Both the position numbers and the translations under genes were made by a program. Below, piece after piece: positions 24,236 to 31,378 of a DNA stretch of 64,000 nt. The DNA lies in NCBI GenBank assembly GCA_041397765.1, contig JAWKWA010000005.1:62001-126000 (forward strand), in the 5' to 3' direction. Source of the stretch: JAWKWA01 sp041397765 (GTDB lineage Bacteria; Pseudomonadota; Alphaproteobacteria; Rhizobiales; Hyphomicrobiaceae). Position 1 is the first letter of the stretch; every line of letters starts with the position of its first letter. The notes beneath the pieces were generated by a model. It saw only the letters and a program-made list of their open reading frames with translations. It did not search any database and was not told the origin of the DNA.

Positions 24236-26389
24236 ATGCGATTCGAGCCGGGCATTCGCCATCTGATGGTCGCAGGATTTCTCGCCGTCGCTCTCTGGGT
24301 CACGCTGACGCCGCCGCTCCCCCGCCCGCCGGTCGCACGCCTCGAGCCCGTGACCCGCACGGTCCATGGCGAAACGCTGACCGACCCCTACGCCTGGCTG
24401 CGCGCGCCGGACTGGCAGGACGCCATCTCCGCCATCGAGCGCATGCCCCGCGACATCCGCCGCTTCATCGACGGGGAGAACGCCTATGCCGCGGCGATGC
24501 TCGCGCCCGCCAAGGCGGTCGAGGACCGCATGTTCGAGGAGATGCGCGCTCGCCTGCAGGAGGACGAGCAGACGACGCCCCTGCCCGATGGCCCCTTCGA
24601 CTATTACGACCGCGGCGTGAAGGGGGCCGAATACGGTCTCGTGCTGCGCCGGCCGCGCGGCGGCGGAGCCGAGGAGGTGGTGCTCGACGTCAACGAGCTC
24701 GCCGAGGGAACCGACTATTTCTCGCTCGGCTCCTACACCCACAGTCCCGACCACCGGCTGGTGGCCTATTCGAGCGATACCGAAGGGGCCGAGCGCTACA
24801 CGATCCGCATCCGCGAGATCGCCGGTGGCCGCGAGCTTCCCGACCGCATCGACACGACCGACGGCACCATCATCTGGTCGCCCGACGGCGCCTCGCTCTA
24901 CTATGTCGCTCTCAATGCCGAGCTGCGCGCCTACAAGGTCCTGCGCCACCGGCTCGGTCAGCCCGCCGAGACCGACGAGACCATCTACGAGGAGCCGCCC
25001 GGCGGCGATCTCGTCACCATCTGGCGCACCCAGGACCGCCGCTTCCTCGTCGTCTCGACCGGCACCACCACCTCCTCCGATGCCCGCATCCTCGACCTGA
25101 ACGATCCCGATGCCCGGGCCGTCATGATGGTGCCGCGTGCGCCCGATGCGCGTCGGCCTCGACCACGGCGAGGGCGGCTTCTATGTGCTGATCAACGATG
25201 GCGCCAATCGCGACTACCGCATCCTCGCCGCGCCCGACGGCGAGCTCGATCGCACGAGGTGGACCGAGGTCGTGCCCATGTCGTTGGCCGCCCCATCACC
25301 GAGTTCGTCGTCTACAAGGATTTTCTTGTCTGGACCGAGGAGCATGACGGCCTCGCCCATATCCGGATCAGGCGGTTGGCCGACGGAGCCGAGCACGAGA
25401 TCGCTTTCGGCGAGGAGGCCTATGAGGCCGGGCCCGCGCCCGGCTACGAGTACGACACGCGCCGGCTCGTCTATTCCTATTCCTCGATGACGACGCCGCT
25501 CGAGGTCTATGGCTACGATCTTGAGACCCGCGAGCGCACGCTGCTGCGCCGCCAGCAGGTTCCGAGTGGCCACGACCCGGCAAACTATGTGACGAAGCGC
25601 GTCTATGCGACCGCGCCCGATGGCGAGCGCGTGCCGGTGAGCCTGCTCTACGGCCGGGACACGCCCCTCGACGGCACCGCGCCTCTGCTTCTCGACGGCT
25701 ATGGCGCCTATGGCTCGTCGGGCGAAGCCTCCTTCGACATCGGCCGCCTCAGCCTCGTCGATCGGGGCTTCGTCTACGCGATCGCCCATGTGCGCGGCGG
25801 CTACGAACGCGGCGAGCGCTGGTACGAGCAGGGGCGCGGACCCAACAAGCTCAACACCATGCGCGATTTCATCGCCGTTGCCGAGCATCTCTCCAAGGAG
25901 CGCATCGTCGATGGCAGCCGCATGATCGCCATCGGCGGCTCGGCCGGCGGCATCCTCGTCGGCGCCGTCGCCAATATGAAGCCGGAGCTGTTCAAGGGCA
26001 TCGTCGCCGACGTGCCCTTCGTCGATGTGCTGAACACCATGCTCGACGACACGCTGCCGCTGACGCCCAACGAGTTTCCCGAATGGGGCAATCCGATCAC
26101 CGACAAGGCGGCCTTCGACCTCATCCGCTCCTATTCGCCCTATGAGAACGTCGCGGCCCGGCCCTATCCCGAAATGCTGATCCTCGGATCGCTGTCGGAC
26201 ACCCGCGTCACCTATTGGGAGCCGGCCAAATGGGCGGCCCGGCTGCAGGCGGCGACCACTTCCAAGCGCCCGATCCTGCTCGAGATCGAGATCGATGCCG
26301 GTCACGCCGGTGTCTCCGGGCAGCTCAAATCGCTGCGGCGGGCCGCCCATATCTACGCCTTCGTGGACAGCGTCGCGCGCCAGCCCTGA
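24236..26389 (+). CDS. S9 family oligopeptidase (oligopeptidase B-like) with internal double frameshift
   Basis: The open frame encodes 717 residues with an N-terminal hydrophobic segment (HLMVAGFLAVALWVTLTPPL) that may export or anchor it. The seven-bladed propeller is followed by the alpha/beta-hydrolase domain. The catalytic Ser is in GGSAGG (residue 569), with Asp in SLSDTRVTYWEPAKW (about 655) and His in DAGHAG (about 690). Oligopeptidase B-like enzymes cut short peptides after basic residues. Between 25145 and 25277 the frame yields an Arg-rich nonsense stretch, while the +1 frame yields the expected propeller sequence (MRVGLDHGEGGFYVLINDG). One extra C near 25142-25144 and one missing C near 25275-25277 explain it. 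ATG 24236 follows AGGGAGGGGAG. Confidence 0.8.
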   Translation: MRFEPGIRHLMVAGFLAVALWVTLTPPLPRPPVARLEPVTRTVHGETLTDPYAWLRAPDWQDAISAIERMPRDIRRFIDGENAYAAAMLAPAKAVEDRMFEEMRARLQEDEQTTPLPDGPFDYYDRGVKGAEYGLVLRRPRGGGAEEVVLDVNELAEGTDYFSLGSYTHSPDHRLVAYSSDTEGAERYTIRIREIAGGRELPDRIDTTDGTIIWSPDGASLYYVALNAELRAYKVLRHRLGQPAETDETIYEEPPGGDLVTIWRTQDRRFLVVSTGTTTSSDARILDLNDPDARAVMMVPRAPDARRPRPRRGRLLCADQRWRQSRLPHPRRARRRARSHEVDRGRAHVVGRPITEFVVYKDFLVWTEEHDGLAHIRIRRLADGAEHEIAFGEEAYEAGPAPGYEYDTRRLVYSYSSMTTPLEVYGYDLETRERTLLRRQQVPSGHDPANYVTKRVYATAPDGERVPVSLLYGRDTPLDGTAPLLLDGYGAYGSSGEASFDIGRLSLVDRGFVYAIAHVRGGYERGERWYEQGRGPNKLNTMRDFIAVAEHLSKERIVDGSRMIAIGGSAGGILVGAVANMKPELFKGIVADVPFVDVLNTMLDDTLPLTPNEFPEWGNPITDKAAFDLIRSYSPYENVAARPYPEMLILGSLSDTRVTYWEPAKWAARLQAATTSKRPILLEIEIDAGHAGVSGQLKSLRRAAHIYAFVDSVARQP

Positions 26390-26443
26390 CGCGGGACGGT
26401 CGAAGAGGCGACCGCCGGCGGCACGGCGTGGCCAAGCCGAGGC

Positions 26444-27136
26444 TCACAGCAACCGGCCCGATCGCGCCTGCGCCTCGGGTGCGGACGGATCGTCCTCTTT
26501 CGCGCGCCCCTCGCGCACGATCCGCATCTGCTGCGCATCGAAGGGCGCGACGAGGCTGAAGGCCTCCTCGGGCGTGCCTTCAAGCCAGGTGTCGAACGCG
26601 CGCTCGTCGGCGAGGATCACCGGCATGCGCTCGTGGTTGATGGTGGCGACGAGGGAATTGGGCGTCGTCGTCATGAAGCTGAACACGTCGAGCTCGACCG
26701 AGGGACCATCCTTGCGGATCGGTCCCTTGTGACGGCGCCACAGGCCGGCGAAGGCGAAGGGCGGCCGCGGCTCCTCGCCCTTCAAGGCGAACCAGTGCCA
26801 GGTGGCGGGCGTCACATCGGCGGGCTCGGCGAAGGACGAGGCGGGCACCAGGCAGCGGCGATGCTCGAAGGAGTCCCGCCAGAACGGGCTCGACCGCGCC
26901 TTGTCGTCGCGTGTGTTGGTGACCCGGCGCGGCGCCCGGCCGGCCTGCGGCAGCACGAAGCCCCAGGAGAGCTGCACCAGCTCGCGCGCGCCTTCTCCCG
27001 ACCGGCGCACGACCGGCGCCTCGTGGCCGGGAAAAATCGCCGGCAGCATCCGCATCTGCTCGGCGCGGTTGTCGGAGACGCGAAAGAGCCGCAGCACCGC
27101 CTGCCGCGCCATGGTGAGCGAGTAGAGATTGCACAT
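26444..27136 (-). CDS. SOS response-associated peptidase family protein (YedK/HMCES-like)
   Basis: The 230-residue SRAP-domain protein shields abasic sites in single-stranded DNA by a thiazolidine cross-link through Cys2. The catalytic MCNLY start, the Asn in RVTNTRDDKA, Glu in CLVPASSFAEP and His in TINHERMPVIL are all present, as is the WGFVLP segment. Length is typical. It converges on the S9 peptidase gene. No LexA-type box was identified upstream; the repeat family 2 copies and then the complex I gene lie on that side. Confidence 0.9.
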   Translation of the reverse strand: MCNLYSLTMARQAVLRLFRVSDNRAEQMRMLPAIFPGHEAPVVRRSGEGARELVQLSWGFVLPQAGRAPRRVTNTRDDKARSSPFWRDSFEHRRCLVPASSFAEPADVTPATWHWFALKGEEPRPPFAFAGLWRRHKGPIRKDGPSVELDVFSFMTTTPNSLVATINHERMPVILADERAFDTWLEGTPEEAFSLVAPFDAQQMRIVREGRAKEDDPSAPEAQARSGRLL

Positions 27137-27326
27137 GAGCGAAGGCTATACGCCGTGTCGCTCGGACGGAAGCACCCTCGATCAAGGCCGACGGCGGGGC
27201 GACGGGCCGAGCGGGAAGGGCCGCGCCGCGCTCTTGCGGCTTAGTGCATGTCCGACCGCGACGGGGAACGTGTCCTGCTTCAATCGCTTCGGCCGTATCG
27301 GAGACGAGTTTCTATGACTCTCAGTC

Positions 27327-27459
27327 TGAGAGACTGATTCACGGCATCGATGCCCGCGAAGACGCTCGCATCTCGACCGATCGGGCTCTCTTTGTTTGAG
27401 AGGCTGATTCACGGCTTCGATGCTCGCGCGGACGCTCGCATCTCGACCGATCGGGCTCT
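27327..27459 (+). repeat. Dispersed ~63-bp repeat family 2, two tandem units
   Basis: Two near-identical 63-bp units lie at 27327-27389 and 27397-27459, both running from TGAGAG(A/G)CTGATTCACGG to CTCGACCGATCGGGCTCT. The same unit occurs inverted at 4774-4835. The second unit ends exactly at the stop codon (TAG, complement of 27458-27460) of the complex I gene, as CTCTAG. It fills the 321-bp gap between that gene and the SRAP gene, which holds no other feature I can support. Confidence 0.88.
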
Positions 27460-27763
27460 AGTGCGTCCAGGAGCCGATGCGCCCGAACTTGAAATTGTCG
27501 GAATAGGTCCGGCGCGGTCCACGCTTGGGCTTGGGCTCGATCAACCGATAGGCGATGCCATTGCGCTCGGCATAGGCGACGGCCTCCTCGCGGGTGTCGA
27601 AGGTCAGCCGGATCTGGGCGGTCATGTCGGACGAGCTGGTCCAGCCCATCAGCGGGTCGGCCGTACGCGGGCTCTCCGGCTCGAAATCGAGCACCCAGTC
27701 CTTTGTCCGGGCCACGCCCGACTGCATCGCCGTCTTCGCCGGCTTGTAGATCCGTGCGGCCAT
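27458..27763 (-). CDS. ETC complex I accessory subunit (NDUFS4-like)
   Basis: The 101-residue protein matches the conserved region of the alphaproteobacterial and mitochondrial complex I 18-kDa subunit. It has ARIYKPAKTAMQSGVARTKD, DPLMGWTSSSDMTAQIRLTF, EEAVAYAERNGIAYRL and the ending YSDNFKFGRIGSWTH. It associates with the peripheral arm of NADH:ubiquinone oxidoreductase. A single-copy gene away from the nuo operon is normal in this class. Its stop codon touches a family 2 repeat unit. Confidence 0.92.
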   Translation of the reverse strand: MAARIYKPAKTAMQSGVARTKDWVLDFEPESPRTADPLMGWTSSSDMTAQIRLTFDTREEAVAYAERNGIAYRLIEPKPKRGPRRTYSDNFKFGRIGSWTH

Positions 27764-27979
27764 GCCGGCCTCCCTTCTCGCCCGCGGTGATCGTGACTGT
27801 CGTCACCCTTGCTGGCGGCCGACCACCGGTCTTCCCTCCGCCAGAGCCAGAGCCCGCCCAAAGCCTCTACCCGCCAAGAGGCCAACCGCCAAGCCCGATC
27901 TTGCCGTGAGCTCCGGTCCGCCTTGATCGCGATCGGTGCGCCCGTCCGCCCCAATGTTACGATATCCCGCAACGGCGGA

Positions 27980-28002
27980 AGGCGCCGGATCGGCCGGCGC
28001 CT
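27980..28002 (-). terminator. Hairpin downstream of the F0 operon
   Basis: AGGCGCCGG (27980-27988) pairs with CCGGCGCCT (27994-28002) across a 5-nt loop, 76 bp after the last atp gene in the direction of transcription. No T tract follows, so termination is uncertain. The remainder of the 314-bp gap 27764-28077 shows nothing recognisable. Confidence 0.35.
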
Positions 28003-28077
28003 GCCAGGTCTCGTCAGGTCTTGGCGCTGCGACGCCCGACGGTCGCCGGGGGACAAGAGGCGGAAGGGATGGCCCGT

Positions 28078-28563
28078 TCAGCTCAGCCGCTTCTTCATCT
28101 CGGCGATGCTGCTGTCGATCAGGCCGCGCTGGCCGTCGCTCCCCAGCCGGCTGCCGATCAGGCTCTGCGAGGCGGTCACCGCGGCGTCGATCGCCGCAGC
28201 GCGCACGTCGCTGACGGCCTGCGCCTCGGCCCGCGCGATCTTCTCCTCCGCGAGCCGCGTCCGCCGCTCGAGGCTTTCCTTGAGGCTGGCGCGGGTCTCG
28301 TGGGCGAGCGCGCTCGCCTCCTCCTTGGCCTGCGCGATGATCGCCTCGGCCTCCTTGGCGGCCTCGCGGCGGCGGCGCTCGTAGTCGGCGAGCAGCGCCT
28401 GCGCCTCCTCCTTCAGCTTGCGCGCTTCCTCGAGCTCGGTGCGGATGGCGGCGGCCCTGAGGTCCAGTGCCTTTCCGACCATTCCCGGCACGCCGTAATA
28501 GGCGAGCAGGGCGAGGAAGCCGAGAAAGGCGACGCCGACCCAGAATTCTGGTGTGCTCAGCAT
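28078..28563 (-). CDS. atpF: F0F1 ATP synthase subunit b
   Basis: The 161-residue protein has a single N-terminal membrane helix (FWVGVAFLGFLALLAYYGVP) and a long charged coiled coil rich in Glu, Ala and Arg. It forms half of the peripheral stalk that holds the F1 head against the a subunit. It is the last gene of the F0 operon, five bases after the b' gene. Length is standard. Confidence 0.93.
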   Translation of the reverse strand: MLSTPEFWVGVAFLGFLALLAYYGVPGMVGKALDLRAAAIRTELEEARKLKEEAQALLADYERRRREAAKEAEAIIAQAKEEASALAHETRASLKESLERRTRLAEEKIARAEAQAVSDVRAAAIDAAVTASQSLIGSRLGSDGQRGLIDSSIAEMKKRLS

Positions 28564-28568
28564 GATGT

Positions 28569-29174
28569 CTACCGGCCCTTTCCAACGCTGCCGACGGCCT
28601 TGGCGGCCTCGTCGCGCGAGATCTTGACGCCGATAAGCTGCTCGACGATCGCCTCGGCGGTCTCGGCGGCGATCGTGCCGACCTCGCCGAGCGCCTTGGT
28701 CCGCGCGGCAGCGATCTGGCTCTCGGCGCCGGCGATGCGGTCGCCGACCTCCTTGTCGACCCGCGCCCGTTCCCGCTCCATGTCGGCCTTCAGCGTGTCG
28801 CGGGTATCCTGGGCGAGCTTGTGCGCTTGGCCGCGAGCGTCTGCGAGTGCCTGCTCATAGGCCTCCATCGCCTTCTTCGTCTCGTCCTTGAGCCTTGCGG
28901 CCTCGTCGAGATCGCGGCGGATCCGGCCCGCCCGCTCCTCGAGCACGCGGCGGATGCGCGGGAGAACGAGCGTCGTGAGCAGGAAATAGAGCGCAGCAAA
29001 GGTCAGGGCGAGCCAGATGAGCTGCGGCTGGAAGACGTCGGGATTGAGCTGGGGCAGACCTCCGCCATGGCCGCCTGCGGCCTCTGCGGTGCCGTGCGCG
29101 GCCGTCGTCGCGGCGTCGAGGGCGGTGGAGCCCGCGGTCGTCGCTTGGCCGGAGGTGTCGGCCAGGGTGGTCAT
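28569..29174 (-). CDS. atpF2: F0F1 ATP synthase subunit b'
   Basis: The 201-residue protein is the second, diverged b-type subunit found in alphaproteobacteria. An Ala/Thr/Gly-rich N-terminal extension of about 45 residues precedes the membrane segment LIWLALTFAALYFLLTTLVL, followed by the coiled-coil stalk. The ATG at 29174 is preferred; an upstream in-frame start would add 36 residues without similarity. It pairs with the atpF product to make the heterodimeric stalk. Confidence 0.92.
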   Translation of the reverse strand: MTTLADTSGQATTAGSTALDAATTAAHGTAEAAGGHGGGLPQLNPDVFQPQLIWLALTFAALYFLLTTLVLPRIRRVLEERAGRIRRDLDEAARLKDETKKAMEAYEQALADARGQAHKLAQDTRDTLKADMERERARVDKEVGDRIAGAESQIAAARTKALGEVGTIAAETAEAIVEQLIGVKISRDEAAKAVGSVGKGR

Positions 29175-29424
29175 GGCAGCGTCAGCCTTTCTCGGGTCGG
29201 GCGCCAATCGTGGCGTTGCAGTGATCCCGCCGGACCTGTCTTGCGCCTTCGGCGACCGGAGCTTATCCCGCTCCTGGTCCACGGTTTCCGCTCGCCCGCA
29301 TCTCGTCAGGCGCCCGTCCGGGCACTTGCGATCGCGATTGCGGCGGCCGGCGCTGCCATGGCGGCGGCGATGTCGTCACCGCCGGTCGGCCCTGCGGCCG
29401 GACCGGCGATGGCCATGCCCGCGA

Positions 29425-29652
29425 TCAGAACGCGAACAGCATCATGAACGCGACGATGAGGCCGAACAGGCCGGTCGCCTCGGCGAGCGCGAAGCCGAGC
29501 AGCAGGTTGGTGAACTGGCCGGGCGCGGCCGAAGGATTGCGCAGCGCGCCGGCAAGGTAATTGCCGAAGATGTTGCCGATGCCGAGGCCGGCACCGATGA
29601 GGGCCATGCAGGCCAGGCCCGCACCAATGAACTTCGCTGCTTCGGCGTCCAT
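29425..29652 (-). CDS. atpE: F0F1 ATP synthase subunit c
   Basis: The 75-residue proteolipid has two membrane helices joined by the polar loop RNPSAAP and carries the proton-binding Glu in the second helix (GFALAEATGLFGLIVAFMML). It forms the rotating c-ring. Start ATG 29652 has AAGGAGAA upstream. A 169-bp repeat element lies between this gene and atpB, which is upstream in the same operon. Confidence 0.95.
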   Translation of the reverse strand: MDAEAAKFIGAGLACMALIGAGLGIGNIFGNYLAGALRNPSAAPGQFTNLLLGFALAEATGLFGLIVAFMMLFAF

Positions 29653-29722
29653 GTCATTCTCCTTCAGGGACAAGTCCGGATGTCGTGGAAAGGCTTTGGA
29701 ACGGGACGGGCGCTGGATGCCA

Positions 29723-29891
29723 CTAGTGGAGCGGATTTGACACTTCAGTCCCGGTTGCTGCGAAGTGCGTTCTCGAGTGTCAAATTCAAAAGCTCCACTA
29801 GAAACATAAGCTTGCTGGTGGTTCTCATGTGTCCGACATTTGCTCTAACGGGTTCTGAAACGCGATGCAAATGTCGGAATCGAACCACTAG
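29723..29891. repeat. CTAG-flanked composite repeat, full copy 1 (modules A+B)
   Basis: This 169-bp element begins and ends with CTAG. Module A (29723-29801) has termini CTAGTGGAGC and GCTCCACTAG with long imperfect inverted repeats (ATTTGACACT/AGTGTCAAAT inside). Module B (29815-29891) starts CTGGTGGTTC, ends GAACCACTAG, and has an inner stem CCGACATTTGC (29833-29843)/GCAAATGTCGG (29867-29877). A copy of identical length lies at 60344-60512. It sits inside the F0 operon between atpB and atpE, and its right-hand TAG is the atpB stop codon. Confidence 0.9.
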
Positions 29892-30634
29892 TGATGGTCG
29901 TGCATATGCAGCGCGTCTTTCAGGTAGATGCTGGTCAGCATGGCGAAGACGAAGGCCTGCAGCACCGCGACCAGGACCTCGAGGCCTGTGAAGGCCACCA
30001 TGGCGAGGAGCGGCAGGACGCCAAGGGCGCCGAGGCTGATGACGAAGCCGGCGAACACCTTGAGCAGCGTGTGGCCGGCCATCATGTTGGCGAAAAGTCG
30101 GACCGAGAGGCTGATCGGCCGGATGAAGTAGGACACCACCTCGATCGGCACCAGGATGGGCAGCAGGATGAAGGGAACACCCGAAGGCACGAACAGCTTC
30201 AGGTAGCGCAGGCCGTGCCGCGCAAAGCCGATGCCGGTGATGACGACGAAGACCATCAGCGCGATGCCGAAGGTCACCGCGATATGGCTGGTTGCCGTGA
30301 AGGTGTGCAGGACACCCGGAATGTTCACCATGCCGATCAGGTTGAGGATCAGGATGAACAGGAACACCGAGAAGATCAGCGGGAAATATTTCATCCCGTC
30401 CTCGCCGGTGATGTCGCGCACCATCTTGGCGACGAACTCGTAGACGAGCTCGGCGACCGACTGCAGGCGGCCCGGCACCATGGCACCGCGGCCGATCGCG
30501 AGATAGAGGAAGCCGACGATCAGGACGACCGCCACGACCATATAGAGGGACGAGTTGGTGAAGGAGGCGTCGAAGCCGCCGATATTGATCGGCAGGTAGC
30601 GCTCGATCTCGAACTGATGCATCGGGTTGGCCAT
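29888..30634 (-). CDS. atpB: F0F1 ATP synthase subunit a
   Basis: The 248-residue membrane protein forms the proton half-channels beside the c-ring. It has the usual five to six helices and the essential Arg in SLSVRLFANMMAGH, as well as the C-terminal LVAVLQAFVFAMLTSIYLKD. The ATG at 30634 gives the MANPMHQFEIERYLP start typical of relatives; an in-frame GTG at 30673 would add 13 Gly/His-rich residues. The stop codon TAG is formed by the end of the repeat element at 29723-29891. Confidence 0.93.
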   Translation of the reverse strand: MANPMHQFEIERYLPINIGGFDASFTNSSLYMVVAVVLIVGFLYLAIGRGAMVPGRLQSVAELVYEFVAKMVRDITGEDGMKYFPLIFSVFLFILILNLIGMVNIPGVLHTFTATSHIAVTFGIALMVFVVITGIGFARHGLRYLKLFVPSGVPFILLPILVPIEVVSYFIRPISLSVRLFANMMAGHTLLKVFAGFVISLGALGVLPLLAMVAFTGLEVLVAVLQAFVFAMLTSIYLKDALHMHDHH

Positions 30635-30694
30635 GCCGCCCCCGTGCCCGCCTGCCTCAGCCTCTCCAGCCACGTCCCCGACCCCCCAAGAAGT

Positions 30695-31117
30695 TCAATC
30701 GTCGTCGTCGTCCGGCGGAACCGCCCGCGCAGACCTCTGCAGCGGCTCGGCCTCTGCCTGCATCCGCCTCGCGGCCCGGATGACATTGAGGAAGCCCGCC
30801 GCCGTCCCGATCAGCAGGAAGAGCAGCAAGAGCCAGGGCCTGGTCCCGAGCCAGCGATCGAGCTGCCAACCGACGAAGCCGCCAAGGGCCACTCCGACGA
30901 CGAGCTCGGTGCCGATCCGGAAGGCGTTCGAAAGGGCCTGCCCCCGAAGCCCGCCATCCCCCGCCGACCGCTGATCTCCGACATGTTCCTCGGCCGCCTG
31001 CTCGCTCGCCGTCACACGCCTCAGCTTGTCGTCCAGCTCCTCCACGCGACGCTTGAAGGCGGCGCGCTCCTCGGGACTGAGCTCACCGCGGCCGCCTGGG
31101 TCCGCAGGATCCGACAT
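30695..31117 (-). CDS. atpI: AtpI/AtpZ-family ATP synthase accessory protein
   Basis: The 140-residue protein has a charged N-terminal half and two C-terminal membrane helices (GTELVVGVALGGFVGWQLDR and WLLLLFLLIGTAAGFLNVIR), the pattern of AtpI proteins that assist c-ring assembly and ion uptake. It is the first gene of the F0 operon, as in other alphaproteobacteria. ATG 31117 is used; the longer open frame would include the promoter region. Confidence 0.88.
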   Translation of the reverse strand: MSDPADPGGRGELSPEERAAFKRRVEELDDKLRRVTASEQAAEEHVGDQRSAGDGGLRGQALSNAFRIGTELVVGVALGGFVGWQLDRWLGTRPWLLLLFLLIGTAAGFLNVIRAARRMQAEAEPLQRSARAVPPDDDDD

Positions 31118-31190
31118 GAAAGCCTCGGGGTTCGACCCTTGAGCACAGGTTACCTCGGCCGGCCGATAAGCCAGTCGATCGATGGCGCGC

Positions 31191-31219
31191 AACTTAGTGG
31201 CGAGGCCAGCCGGTGTCAA
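31191..31219 (-). promoter_or_regulatory. Candidate promoter of the F0 operon
   Basis: On the minus strand TTGACA (complement of 31214-31219) is followed after 17 bp by TAAGTT (complement of 31191-31196), about 75 nt ahead of the atpI ATG. The -35 element is perfect and the -10 is weak. The -35 lies in a small dyad, GTGTCTTGACAC. Confidence 0.45.
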
Positions 31220-31277
31220 GACACGCAAGCCATGGCTAAGTGATTGAAAAGAAATATGTTTCTCTAAAGTCGAGGAG

Positions 31278-31304
31278 CTGCGGCATTTGCCGCAGGCGGT
31301 TTTT
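31278..31304 (+). terminator. Intrinsic-terminator-like hairpin with T tract, facing away from known genes
   Basis: CTGCGGCA (31278-31285) and TGCCGCAG (31288-31295) form a stem, followed by GCGG and TTTTT (31300-31304) on the plus strand. Both flanking genes (atpI and smc) are on the minus strand, so in the plus direction this hairpin would stop only an unannotated transcript starting around 31200, or antisense transcription. In the minus direction it could still act as an end structure for smc mRNA but lacks a T tract. Confidence 0.5.
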
Positions 31305-31378
31305 CCACTGCCGGAATAGGGCGTACGGCGGCAGCCGCACCGATCGAGCCCTGTGCGCGGCCCCGGCTAACCGCCGAC

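Noticed and set aside
27327..27459. Tandem 63-bp units as a CRISPR array
   Set aside because: Only two units separated by 7 bp, no spacers of constant size and no cas genes; the unit also occurs singly elsewhere.
29723..29891. A complete insertion sequence inside the F0 operon
   Set aside because: The element is only 169 bp and has no transposase frame; it is kept as a repeat.
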